64,000 nucleotides of DNA from Istiophorus platypterus. Taxonomy: Eukaryota > Chordata > Actinopteri > Istiophoriformes > Istiophoridae. Shown piece after piece: positions 22,900 to 36,023 of this stretch. Each line of letters begins with the position of its first letter. The stretch's first letter is position 1. The notes below the pieces were generated by a model. It saw only the letters and a program-made list of their open reading frames with translations, had not been told where the DNA came from and searched no databases. The DNA lies in assembly GCA_016859345.1 (NCBI GenBank), contig CM029129.1:19836695-19900694 (forward strand), read 5' to 3'. Position numbers and translations under genes: made by a program.

Positions 22900-23313
22900 G
22901 TTAAACTAAGGGACCTTAAGGGGCCTTAAGGGAAGAAAACCGACAGGATCTCTGCGTAAAGTCTGCGTAAGGACCCGGACACGCTGACCTGCGGCTCCCG
23001 CGGCTCCTCGCAGCGCCCTGCAGCGCCGTACAGTAGCCTGGAGGGGGTCGCTGATGCTGCGTCGCTCCGCCTCTGACCGACTGATTGGCTCAGCCGTCAC
23101 GTCGTCGCACAGGCTCCCTCCGCCACTGGCCAATGCGTACAAAGCCCTTTCTGTACCCTCTCTGCCTACTGTATTCAGATCCGTGCCTTTGTGCACCATT
23201 GCGACGCGACCCTAATGGCCTCGTAGCAGCCCCGACGCTCAGTGCCTGCACGGGAACAGGGCAGCCCTGTTCACACACACACACACACACACACACGCCC
23301 AAGTCGTCTCCAA
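22900..23313 (+). promoter_or_regulatory. CpG-rich promoter region of bckdk
   Basis: CpG density is high from about 22900 through the first exon. Two CCAAT boxes, one inverted (ATTGG at 23084-23088) and one direct (CCAAT at 23130-23134), lie about 46 bp apart with a TCACGTCG motif between them, an arrangement typical of NF-Y-driven housekeeping promoters. The start site probably lies in or just after this stretch. A (CA)n tract at 23272-23296 falls in the likely 5' UTR. Confidence 0.5.
23272..23296. repeat. (CA)n microsatellite at the 5' end of bckdk
   Basis: Twelve to thirteen CA units, ending 18 bp before the first in-frame ATG (23314) of the kinase gene. Confidence 0.95.
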
Positions 23314-23346
23314 ATGCGTCCTGGAATAGCGGGTAAAGCGGTGGAG

Positions 23347-26300
23347 ATGCTGAGCGGTGCGACGTGCAGGGCCAGGCCGAGGCTCGGCAGCTTCTTGCTG
23401 GCCCCGGTCACCAAAACACTGCCGCCGATGTCAAGCGCGGAGAGCCCCAGGTTTCGGTCCACGTCCTCGATGCAGGGATTTTCAGAGTTGGCGAGGGAGC
23501 GGTCGAAGACCGTCACGTCGTTTTACAACCAGTCCGCGATCGACGTTTCCGCGGAAAAGGTAGGACCGACACTTTAATGTCCGTTTTCCTCCCCAGAAAC
23601 GTTGTCCCTCCTGCGGCGGCGGCGAGGGGCTGAGCTAGCCGTAGCCTGACGGGCAGGTTAGCCGTTAGCACCGACCGTGCTGCGTTCAGGGACACAGGAA
23701 ATGCAGCACATATGAAACGATCGCACCTCAGCGGTCGAATCGCGATAGTTTGCGTCCAAAGCTAAAAATCTAAACCAAGTTAACGCTCGAGTCCTCAATA
23801 GTCGACGAGCTTTGACCTTTCTCGTCCATCGCTCGCCAGCAACGAATCACCCGCGATTAATGTAAACGATTATTCCTTCAGTGCCAAGAAACAAAATGGA
23901 AGACGTGGCTACATTCAATGGAAGCACAAGTTGTTACTTTTGGATGTGTTTTTTGAATGAAATTTCAGGGCTAAAGATGGTTTCTGTTTGCGATTATATT
24001 GCAAAAATAATAAAACAGAGTCGGCGAGCCCCGTCGCGTTAGACGTAACCTCTGTTTGACCGATTTTCTGCCGAGGGACGTGAATGCGGTGTCACCAGTT
24101 GTTGGGGAGGGACGCGGTGTGTAGCTAGCTAGCGGTCGTCAATCTTAAGGAAAAATTAACGCCATAACGCCGAAAATCCCGTAAAACGCAACGGTTCGTC
24201 GTCGCCGAAGTCGGCGACGAGCTGTCAAACGCAAAAGTTGTCGATTGAGGCGTCTGAAAGGGGGTTGATGGTGTTAAGTTTCAGCCGCGGAGGTGGAGTT
24301 GAAGTCGGCGCAACGATCTCCCCGATCTCGCCTACTGGAAATATAATTGAGTTTTTTTTTTTGTTTTGTTTTTAAAGGAAAATAGATTCACGAAGTCGGT
24401 TCTCGTTGTCTTATATCTGTCATATTATCCTTCCACCTCTAAAAAAAACATCAATGTACAGCAAACAGTCTATAAATATTGAATAGAAATGAACCAGCAC
24501 TTGTTTCATTTCCAACATGGATGGCTCCTTTTCCCATAAACTGCCCTCCTTCCTGCTGACTTTTCCCTTTTTTGCCCCCCCGCCCTTTTTTTCTTCCTTC
24601 AGTTCAATTTATCCACTTATTTATTAAATTTTTTTCTTCCCTGGAAAGAACATGGATGCCTCAGTAGTTTTGTCATATGTGCTTACCGACTGTCTGCTGG
24701 GCCTTTTCTTTTTGTTGTTGTTATACTCAGTTTGCTGCAAAACAAAATGACACCAGCATTTCTTAACAGTGAAATGAGGAAGAAGTTTGCGTCTGCGTTT
24801 CAAGATCAAATAGGGAAACAGTTGGAAACCCTACCTGAGCATTTTCAAATGGACGTGGACAGAGGGGTGTAGGGGGGTTGTGGATGTTCATGGTCCAGAA
24901 ACAATGAATCCTAGCCCCCCTTTTTTTTTTTGTGACCTTGGGATCTTTTCTCTGGTTCCACAATCAGGTCAAATTCTCCAACTCGTACCCTGTGCACTTG
25001 CACATACCAGCCCTGTGCAGTAGCTCGCGCCTGCCTCTCTGCATTTATCACAGCCACAGTTTAGAAGATTAATGGCTTTTTTTTTTTTTTTCGACTTCGG
25101 TTTCACCGCTTTGTATCCCAACGCGAGCACCTCCAGGCCGAACCCCATCACAACTCACTCTGCGCTTGCACCTTTCATAAATGTGTGTTCCTCCTCGTCC
25201 AGATAAAAAAATCCAGGGTAAAGATCGCATGTTAACACCAGGTGTAAACGGGGTCTCAAGCAACCATCGGCGGTGACGACAAAAGCTTACCTGAATAAGG
25301 CTTGTCATGGTGGATGATACTGGGTAGAACTGTATTTTCTTGGCTTTCCTTACACACAGGTTGCATTGTTTGTTGGATCAGTTACCTACTCACTGTCTGG
25401 GAAGCCTTAGTCACTGTGCAGTCATTCACCACCCACTGTTTGTTGACACAGGTTTTTTTTTCCTCCGCCTGCTCAACTCCGTGCACACAAAAATATAGAT
25501 TTACAAAGCCCTTGGATAACTTTAAAATATGCATTTGGCATAGTGGTTTAAGCTGTGGTGATATACAGTTATTTTTCCAGTAGAGCCCAGCTATTTCTAG
25601 ATACTCAAAGCCAGCATCAATATTTAAGAGTTATAACATCTGATAAAAAAATACATCAGTTGATATTAATTATTAACATAAATTATATAACAAACATTTT
25701 TGATAAGTCGCTTTGAATTTTAATAGTAAACAGTTCAGTCCAGGATATATACTATATCTGGGGTATTTGGGGTGAGTTCTTGTACGGCTGCCTGTGTTTA
25801 AACCGCATCTAAGATTTGAGAACTTGGGCTCCTTATGTGAAATTAACATATTATATTGCACAAAGTCTCTCTGGGTCCCATGGAGTTGCATACCCTGCGC
25901 TGTGGACTGTTACTGTGTACTCGATCGTACGTGTTAATGTCTCCTCAGGCCTCGGTGCGACTGACCCTGGCGACCCTACTGTACTCTGGGAAGTCTCCTG
26001 ACGGGCACCACATCTTGGTAAATATTTCATCCGCATCAAGAGAAAGAACTGCCAAGTGAACCCCCTAATGAGAAACTTCACTCATTTGCTTTCCTGTGTG
26101 TGTACATGTGTGTGATCTTAGAGCAGTGCCAAGTACCTACACAAGGAGCTGCCTGTGCGAATTGCTCATCGTATCAAGGGCTTCCGTAGCTTGCCCTTCA
26201 TCATCGGTTGCAACCCCACCATCCTGCAAGTGGTAAGAACACCCTTCTCACCCGGCGCCGCTCCTAACCACAGGGTGAAGCTTTAAACATGACGCGACGG

Positions 26301-27101
26301 GGGCTGTGGTCCTGCAGTGGATACTATAATAAGAAAGTAGCAACTGGGCCACTGCACAAGAGAGACTTTACTGGACTTTGGGGGAAAGGAGGGAAGTGCT
26401 TTCACACAGCAAGTTTTTACCGCCGTGGCTGTCATTGTTTCTAAGGAAGGGGCGGCTGTGGCTCATTAGGTAGAGCCCTCATCCAGGGGTTGGCGGTTCG
26501 ATCCCCCCCTCCTCCGGTCCACATGCTGAAGTGGTCTTGAGCAAGACACTGATCCCAAATTGCTCCTGATTGCCAGGCCTGAAACTTGCTTGATAGCCCG
26601 TGAATTATCAGGACATTGATCTGTCGTTTTGTGTATCCCAGTAAATTGCTTATGATCCTACTTAAAACACATGAATACCTTGTCCAGACCTTACCCAGTA
26701 TGATCAGATAAATTACCAATTGATTAGTCAGTAATTTTCTTTACTTTAGAACCTTTTCTCTTAAGCTGTGTAATGGAACTTGACAGGGTTGATATCAAAA
26801 ACATGTAGGTCGTTTGTAGGACATATGGAAGCCAGTAGTTCACACTGGCAGCATTGCTCCTCTCTGCCTTGCCATTAGAAAAACAATACCAACATTGCTA
26901 CAGACACAAAGGTGTCAGCGCACTTGCTGAAGGCACTTGTATGAAAGATGTATGACATAGCATAACAAACAGAATGTGCTGGAAGTATATATAATCATTA
27001 AATATTTTGGGTTACTGTGACATGACAGATTATGGATAAGTAAGGCTTATAAACAGCAACCGGCATTGCAGTTAGAGTTTTGAGTTTAAAGATAGATAGA
27101 C

Positions 27102-27154
<53 letters not shown>

Positions 27155-30100
27155 TGTGAAATTTAAAAAATAACAAACAAAATTCCCTCACTTTTATTGA
27201 ATAAAACTGTGTTGTTGCCCTGGATACACAAAAACCCGAACCACCGAATACCAGAATCAATCATATGAACAAAATTTGCTCTGAAGAGGCACGTGCAACT
27301 GACTGAAGTCAATCTGTCAAATTCCCCAATTGTGTTATATTTAGAATTTTCTTTTTACGTGGTCATGTGAACTAGGGATACTTAAGGACTACGCTTATCA
27401 TTTTAAATGGTTTTCTGGCCGTGACACTTCCTCAACAGTTCCTGTTTTTGACAATTTGAAGCTCATTCCAATGAAAACTGCCCAGAATGAGCTCTCTGCA
27501 GTATCAGCACAAAATTCCCTTTTTAACCCTCTTGTGTGGAAGTGGTGGTGCAAGCCTCACAAAAAGATATCCCAAAACCACAGCCAGTACTGGGAAACAC
27601 TCAGAAACATATTTTTAATCATCAGTTCTTGTTGCATATAAACAAAAGCGCTTAAATGATACCAGAGCTCGGACCATTCTGTGCCATGGTTTTTTTTTGT
27701 TGTTGTTGTTGTTGTTTTTGTTTTTTTTGGTGAGAGTTTCCCTTTTGTCTCATTGTGGGAACAGTCTGCTCTCTCTGTACTTCCAAGCATACCCTTCGAA
27801 ACCCATTCACTGCCTCTGCACGTCTCACCGCTGATGAACTCTCACCTAGATTCCTTCCTTTCTGGCATCACGGAGCTCCTCTGTGATGATTGCATAAAGC
27901 TTAGCTCCCCCCTAAACGCCGACAGTTGTAATGTAGGTCGAGTTGGCTTAGTTCACTCTAACAGCTCCTTTATATCAAAAGGAAAACAATGCTCGGAGCA
28001 GATTTTCACTTTCCACTGATAGGAATCCAGATCATGAATTCAACCTCGATATCGTCCTGTCATTTAATCTTGAATGTAACTGAGGAGCAAAGCTTGTTTT
28101 CTTGGAAAGAACTTTGTTGATAACACAGAGGAAATTCATCACATTAACACAGCCCTCAAATGTTTTGTAATGCAAGCGACATGTGGACTTGTTGGTTGTG
28201 CTATGGGGCCTGGGTTGGGGGCCAGTGCTGGTGTTGTGATGATTTCTGGTTGGATGGACAATCACACAGGATCAGTCTGACTAAAGCTTCCACCTCTCCT
28301 CTCCTTTCTTACAGCATGAACTGTATATCAGAGCCTACCACATGCTCAGTGACTTTCCCCTGGTGAGTGTCCTACCTACAAAAGCTACTCACACTCACAC
28401 TCACACACGCACACACATACTTTCTCTTAAAAGGATAATAAATACCCATAATTGCTTTCTCTTGTGAGAATTTACGTCATAAGCTATTCACTGCTAGAGA
28501 GATGCTGAATGGCCCTGCAGTTACTGCAGGGCCTTTTTTGGGGGGGTTGAAACCTGTACAATGTCGCATTTGAACTAAAGTACCAATAGAAATAAAATCA
28601 TCTTATTTTTATAGAGTTAACTAATAAAAAATGTGTTTCAATGTGAAATATTTCAAGTTAAAACTCTTGATTCAGCTGAGAGGGGACATTGTCTCTGGTT
28701 CTTGGGTACAAAAGAAAACACAGAGTACAATAAAAGATCTGTGTTTGAATTCAGATAAGGTGCATACAGCGGAGTAAAAGATAAATATATACCCATCCAT
28801 GTACAATGTAGCAATTAAAGTGGAGTAAGAAGAGAGAATTAACTTTATACATGTGTGCCTATTTGGAGGCCTGAGAGATTATATATAATATATCTGGTCA
28901 GAATGTAATTTGTTGTGTTGATCAGCTGTCACTCATGCCATAGTTGCAGGTTTTAGTTATTCAGTACTAACAATTGTAATAGTTGTGCCTTTCTAGCTGA
29001 CAAAAGCTGACGACTGATGTAATCTTCTCCCAGTGGATTCAGTTACAGAAAATGTGCACAGTTTGGAAAGTGGGTCAGTCCAGTCCTGAGTTATGTCTTG
29101 GTTGAAAGGGAACAGGCCAAGGGCTTGGTTTTTTTACGTAAGTCTTTTGTCCTTGTGGAGATCCTGGCGGAGATGACAAATGGTTCCAATTGTATCTGTG
29201 TTTGTATGTGTACAACTGCAAACAAACAGACATGCTGAGCATGTTTTCTGCTCTGCTCTATATGAAGTCAACCAAGTGTGTGTGCATTTAGACGTATCAC
29301 TCTGATCTGAGAAGTGGCTCTGATGCTTCCTATGCCAGATAAACACAGACTCGGCAGATGAAGAAGAAAAACAAAGGTCTTAAAGTGCATACAAAAGTAT
29401 GCACCCTCTTGGATATGTTTGTATTTTAGAGCACTTAATTACTACGGATGTGGGTTTTACGACTCTGCTTAACAGACAAAAGGGAACATGGAAAAACAAA
29501 TCTCGAGAGATGAGCCAAGAACCAAGAACCTTTCACAGACTGAAAAAAACCCACACAAGACAAGAGCAGGGATCGGCCGTTAATAGTTCTGGGCCTGCAA
29601 AGTAGAGCCTGACTTGTTTCAGCTCTGCTACAAATGCTTCTCTGACTCTGGATGCTATAGCAAATAAAAGGCTGACGAAAAACACACACACAGGGGGTGG
29701 GGTCACCAGTAATGTATTAACCTTACATGGTAAATAACAATACATATGTACACAATGCACATTTTCATAGCACTAACTCCATCACCCATGACAACAAAGT
29801 AGAAATAATTAATTCATTCACTAATAAATTCTAGTTGCTTTTACTTCGCTGTTTCTTTTGATTATTATCATCCAATCATCCTATCATCAGTGAATTTCAA
29901 CACTTTCTGCAGGTGTTTCAAAAATTAAAAATCCAGAGAAAGGGAGGGATGGTGCCCTTTGACCCATTGAAAGTCTGTTGTTGTGAAACATCTGTGCGAA
30001 AAGTCTACTTTCACTTTGCAGTGAAAGAATCAAAACAGCAAAGTGGAAGCAACTGGAAAGGATTAAAGGATGAAAACAGCATTGTGGTGTATATGATTCG

Positions 30101-33100
30101 ACTCTGTTGTTGTACCAGTGGGTTAGGTGCTGTTTAAATGTACATTATGCTGAATTTACTATATCAAGGCAACCGGATAAACATGGAAGAAGTGTTTAGC
30201 TTTTTCACTTACAACAAATTCAAATGGGAGATAAATGATGGCTCTAATATATGTCAATACAGGCCTGGTTCTCTCTGCTGGTGAGATAAATAAAGACTCT
30301 GGACAGTCTTTGAGGATTTGTTGCTTATGACATGCCTAGCTATGATATGTAGTGAAAAATAAAAATGGGCGGTGGCAGGTTTTATACAGTTTGTGTTCAC
30401 TTGTTGACAGATCAAAGATCAGGATGTGGAGGCTCGTTTCTGTAAACTGGTGCAGCAGCTCCTTGATGACCACAAAGATGTTGTCACCATGCTGGCCCAG
30501 GGCTTCAGGGAGTGCCGCAGGCACATCCAGGTAAAAGGCTTACACCTCATGGTCAAAGAGCCAACACGTACAGCAGGGCGATGGCGCTGTGTTGGCAATA
30601 ACCCTGCGCTGATGACTATGATCCAGTGTAGGCCAATAAAAACTCATCAAGGACTGGTTTTGGTTATGGCAACTGCTAATCTAATCTTAAATAAGTATAT
30701 ATACTTATATATCGGTGTGAATAAGATCCCCTTTGGTTCTATATCAAATCATTCTTTATTTGGTCAGTTTCATCAGCTGTTTCTTGTACCACTGTCAGAA
30801 CTGAATTGGAAGTGAAGATGAGAACTTTTTTCCATTTTTCAGGATGAGACAATCATCCGCAGCTTCCTGGATACGACGCTTTGCTCTCGTCTGGGAATCC
30901 GGATGTTGGCCACACACCATCTTGCCCTCCATGAAGACAATGTACATCTGACTGTTTATATGACTCCAGTGATTTTTTTTTTTTTTCCAATTTTATTTTA
31001 TTCATTTATTTTTTAACCTTTTGAACCGTGTTGTTTGGCTAGAGCAGGGTATATGCTATGAGGAGTGATGTTGGTTTTTCAACTATTCCACATGTTTTTT
31101 CCCCCTGTGAAATAAGGGGGTAACGTTCCCTGTCTGACAAAAACCATCATCTAAATACTTTCAGACTCTCATCCTCAAGCCTATAAATACTTATATTTAT
31201 ATATAATTTCATTTTTAAGAAAAGCTGGGTGGTTCACCTCACCACAAAAATTACCCAAACGGGAGGAAAGGGTGCATTTGTTAGGGGCCACTTTCAGTTA
31301 AAAGGAAGTTTCTAATAAGATGTCATGTTTTAAATTGAATTTTAATGTGTTATGGCAACTGAATGAATTTATCAAATAGATATACAGTGATATACAGTGT
31401 ACACTTGTAGTGAAGCAGCAATTGCTTAAAGCCAATTGATCAAAAATTACAGTCAGTTATTTTAAACAAATTTTTAAAGGTTATTTTTAAATAAGAGTAA
31501 TTCATTCTCTTTGATTTTGATAAAATTTGAAATATTTCTGTTTTCGTTTCAGACTGAATTTGTTGGTATCATATGCAGACGTCTCTCTCCCAAAAAGATC
31601 ATCGAGAAGTGGGTGGACTTCGCCAGGTGGGTGTTCAGCCGCACGGCCGTGTGTTTGTTTATCACCTTTAGATGATTTTCTGCTTCTGTACGAGCGCACT
31701 GTTGACCAAGGGATGTCAAGAGTTCATGCGATTAACCCTGGACCTGGAGCTGTGAATGCGATACGAGCTATCTTTGGTATTTACCTTTTGTAATCTTATC
31801 AAGTGACCTTTTCCAAGCAAGTCACTTTCAAAAGAAAGTTCACAAACAAAACTCCTACTGTGTCTGGAATAGAAATCAGATAAGCAAGGAAATAATGCAT
31901 TAATGATGATGGCTGGTGAACAAAAAATAAATCACCAACACATTTTTGACATAGCTAAGCTTAACAAAAGTTGGAAATCTATGGGATTCAGAGAAATAGA
32001 GATTCAACAAATGCAACCTGTGTAATGTTCAGTTTGTTTGCTTTTTTTTTTTTTTTTTTAACTTTCCCAATTTTCTCTTGTCTATCAGACGTCTGTGTGA
32101 GCACCAGTACGGCAACTCGCCCAGGGTGAGGATCAACGGACACGTAGCAGCCCGCTTCCCCTTCATCCCTCTGCCTCTGGACTACATCCTGCCCGAGCTC
32201 CTCAAGAATGCCATGAGGTAACCCGACCGCCGGTCATTCATCCCCAGCTTGTCCGTCTGCTCCCGTTGTTTAAAGACTACTCAACTCCCCCCGAACGTCT
32301 CCTCTTTGCCGACCTCCAGTGGTTTAACCAGACCGAGCACACTTTCAAATTCACCAAACCCTACCAGTGATACCAGGTATGGTCAGGCACAACACTGGTC
32401 TTCAGCCTAGGGCTGAGATCCAGGGATAGAAATCTCAGTTTATCACAATATCTCCAAATCCTTTAAAATTTTGGGATGTAGTGATACAGTTGACTCACAG
32501 TTATTACGAGTTGTGACTGTTAAAATTGTCTTATTTCCTTTATTTTTAACATTTTTTTTTTAAATTTAATGCCTAAGCTCTAAAGTTTTACTTTATTCCT
32601 ACATTTAAAAAAAGTTTTTAAATAGGTTTCAGTGAAAATTGCAATTATTAGAACCCCTAGATGAAAAAACAAATTAGCGTTTCTCTACCTAAAACAAAAC
32701 AAAGAATAAAATATCTAGATTAGAATTTCATCATAAAGATTAAGAGCAAATGTCCGAACTGGCTCAACTTAACATTTTCCAATTATTACTGTCTTAATGG
32801 GACAACAAACTCTGATTAAAGCATTGTCAAACACAAGGAATTGAAGATGTCTGGAATAGGAACAGTTTGATTATGACCATATGTATACGAATCTCATCCA
32901 TTCATATCAAATGAGTCTGACGAAGAAAAGATGATTTATATGTGATGAAACTAGGGAAAGTATCAGAAAAAAATATATAAAAATTATATAAAAAAAAATA
33001 CCAAATAGGCAAACGGAACGAAAAAAAATGTGAAAAGTGAAATCTGATAACGCTGCTGGCCCGTCACTGTCAGGGCATCCACTCTGGGAACAAATGCTCG

Positions 33101-36023
33101 AGCACATGTGGGACTCCACAGCTGAGGTCACGGAACATAGTGATCATAAAAGAGAAAGTGGAACAAAAGTAAAACTAAAATAACCTTGGTTGAAATCCAA
33201 ATGAGAGGTGGCCCAGCACTGGAATCTTAGCCCATAGCCACGTTTAAAAAAACAAAAAAAAAAAAAACCCAAAAAACAACCCAACAGCGACACATGCAGC
33301 CAAGAAGGTTCATTTAAGGCTGTGCTTTGTTTAACTACAGAGCAAAAACAGGAACTAACAGTTAAAAGTGAGGTCTTGTTTGGTTAAACTCTGTACGTAG
33401 AAGAGTTTGTGCAATCGAGTATAATTAATTAATGGCTGTACTGTCTAGATCAACTTAAAAAAAAACATAAAATTATAATCTAGGTAAATATAAACTAATC
33501 CAGAAATGCTTTGGCTTGAAAAACACAAAAGTTCTGTTTTTAGTTTCTCTGTTTTCTCTGTTAACACATGACACGCAGGGACTTAGGGGGACAGGCACTC
33601 TGTCAAACCTATATTTGTGTAGATGTATTTATAATTTTATTTTGCCACTTATTCATTTATTCACAGAGGCTTGTATAATCAATTTAGATGCATTTACTTA
33701 ATCTGTATACCTACCTTTCATTTTTGGCCCTCAACAGATTTTGTCATAATTTATATAAGATTTGATCATTTTTTCAAATTGTGAAACTTTTTATAATTTT
33801 GCTTTTTTGTTGGCTTTCATAAAAACTAATAAGTGATTCAACCTATCCTCTTACCTTCACTCACATGCAAAAAGAAAAAAGGAATCAAAAAAAATATCTT
33901 TTATGAGTGGTTAAAGAATACTTTCTGTAAAGATCTATGAAAGTAAGAGTTGACCCTCTTTTTCTAACAGATAGTAAAATACAGTTTCCATCAAAACCGT
34001 TGTAAAAGCAACAAAGGTTTTTTTTCTTGTTTTTTCAATTGGCGTTGTTCCCTGGTTTGAGTGAGTCCCACCCCTGCGATCAGAGCTGGGAGAACCGTTT
34101 TGTCTGGAGCCGCCAGCTATATGTTGGCGGCATTCCCGTCATTCCTCTTAGTTAGAGGTTTAGAGGACAGACAGAAGTAGAAGCGAAGGGTTGATCTTAG
34201 ATCTTTTCTGCATTAATTTTTTGTGATTTAAAATGTGATTAGTTCAGAGGCTTTTGGCGATTGCAGCCTGCTCATGGAGGTAGAGTCCATCTCGCCGTGC
34301 TCAGCTCAGCGTGTTGTTACGACTGAGGACGGAAATAGGACAAAGTTTGGCCGGGGTCTGAAGGACTGCGTGACTGACTTCATTCATCAACTGTGGCTAC
34401 AGATGTGACAAGTCACATTGTCTGTCTGCATACTTAGCACAAGAAACAATATGCAAGGCAATGAAATAAAAACACCACATGCTAATGCAAATAAATGTAC
34501 AATTTTTTAATCAGAGCAGGATTTTCACACTCAACATTTTAATCTCCATGTTGTCCATCTATGTGTCTGCTCAGGGCCACCATGGAAAGCCACTTGGACA
34601 CCCCCTACAATGTGCCCGATGTGGTCGTCACCATTGCCAACAATGACATTGATTTTGTCATCAGGTGAGTGGCTGGAAATGTCCGTTCCACTCCGAACCA
34701 CTGCAGCGATATTTTATTTAAACCAGCAGGGGACCAAATTTGTAACAAGCATAATAAGATTGTTGTTGGAGTGGTTTCAATAGGGAAGCACTAAGGTCAT
34801 AGCAAAGGACATTACGGTGGCCTGAAGGTAAATTTTTTTTTTTTTTTAGGATTTCAGACCGCGGTGGTGGAATCCCTCACAATATAATAGACAAGGTGAT
34901 GGACTACCACTTCAGCACGGCCGAGGAGAGCGCACAGGACCCCCGCATGAGCAACCTCTTCAACAGCATTACCAACAGCGGAAACCAGTCCAGCCCTATG
35001 CATGGGTAAGAGTGATAAAAGTACAGCGTGTCTTTGTTCAGTATTTACCAGAGTAAAAACAGAAGAAACCTAAACTTCCTTGTGCAATTGTTGAATTCAA
35101 GTGTTTTGGGGGGGTTTTGTTTGCTTGTTTTTTTTTTTGTGTATTAACGTTGCATTAGATTTTGAAATACCACTACCCTGTGGTAAAAGTCTCTTCTTTC
35201 AAGTCTTTCTGCTATCACTTATTCGGTGTTTTTAATATGGATGAACGCATAATACAGGTGTTGCCATTCACATACACAGACAGATCACAATTGAAAAGAT
35301 GAAACCTTAAGAAATGAGTGGAGAAACATAAGAAAAATTAAGACTTTGCAGACAGCGAGGGCCCAATGAATGGTCTATTGAGTATGAAAATATCATGAAT
35401 CAATCAACAGACCTCAGCCTGATTTGATAGGAGATTTATCAAAACAACTAATGAGCGAATACCTTGTAGACAACTGGTGTTCATCCCTCAAGCAGAATTT
35501 GGAAAAGACTTGGAGAATGTTTGCTAGCTGGCACTGAAGGCTTGTTCTGTGACATCACCTTTGTAACTTGTTTGATTGAGTCAGCCAACGTTGGTGCTCA
35601 GCGGTAGTATATCATCCAAATCTTTCGTCAGGGCCCTTACACTTGTCATTTCAAGTGTCTGGGTAGAGTCCTGATGTGATTTAATACATTCCCATTTCTA
35701 CTTGGCTCACATATATGTCTCTGTCTGCCAGATCGTTAATCAAATTGCATCTGTCTTGGTTTGCCTGGGCTACGTGCAAATCAGGGTTGTGGTAAAGTAG
35801 CTGGGCCGCTGGGTTTCTCTCTGATTCCTTCACTGCAACTTCAAACCTGCTGCCCGCGTCTCTCCCTTGTTCCTGCAGGTTCGGCTTCGGCCTGCCCACG
35901 TCCAGGGCCTACGCCGAGTACCTGGGCGGCTCCCTGTCCATACAGTCAATGCAGGGCATCGGCACCGACGTGTACCTGCGTCTGCGCCACATTGACGGCA
36001 AGGGAGAGAGCTTCAGAGTGTAA
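23347..36023 (+). CDS. bckdk: Branched-chain alpha-ketoacid dehydrogenase kinase
   Basis: Eleven exons: 23347-23559, 25949-26017, 26122-26232, 28315-28362, 30411-30530, 30843-30941, 31553-31626, 32089-32217, 34575-34664, 34850-35005, 35879-36023. Phases agree; 417 aa (human 412). In the mitochondrial matrix this kinase phosphorylates and inactivates the E1-alpha subunit of the branched-chain keto-acid dehydrogenase complex, sparing leucine, isoleucine and valine. The N-terminus is Arg- and Ser-rich, a plausible import signal, and the mature part opens at ARERSKTVTSFYNQSAID. GHKL-fold motifs: His box THHLALHED (211-219), N-box ELLKNAM with Asn285, G1 box DRGGGI (321-326), G2 box GFGFGLPTSRAYAEYLGG (370 on). 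All ATP-site residues are intact. An in-frame ATG at 23314 would add 11 residues; 23347 is preferred for its better Kozak purine at -3. Introns hold a SINE, a GATA repeat and a hairpin; nothing coding was seen in the 2.36 kb intron 32218-34574. Confidence 0.97.
26449..26600 (+). mobile_element. tRNA-derived SINE (bckdk intron 3)
   Basis: The head reads GGGCGGCTGTGGCTCATTAG with a good A box (TGGCTCATTAGG) and a perfect Pol III B box (GGTTCGATCCC at 26489-26499). It is followed by the CACATGCTGAAGTGGTCTTG and GCAAGACACTGATCCC body typical of a common teleost SINE. The tRNA-like head is decayed and is not a functional tRNA. Confidence 0.8.
27091..27154. repeat. (GATA)n microsatellite in bckdk intron
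   Basis: About sixteen GATA units with one GACA interruption at 27100-27103. Confidence 0.95.
28511..28533. repeat. Perfect 10-bp hairpin followed by a T-run
   Basis: GGCCCTGCAG, a 3-nt loop (TTA), then CTGCAGGGCC, followed at once by TTTTTT and a G-run. It lies in bckdk intron 4. It looks like a bacterial terminator by shape only. Confidence 0.8.

Noticed and set aside
26449..26525. Possible tRNA gene (A and B boxes present)
   Set aside because: The cloverleaf is not preserved and a SINE body follows, so this is a tRNA-derived SINE head.
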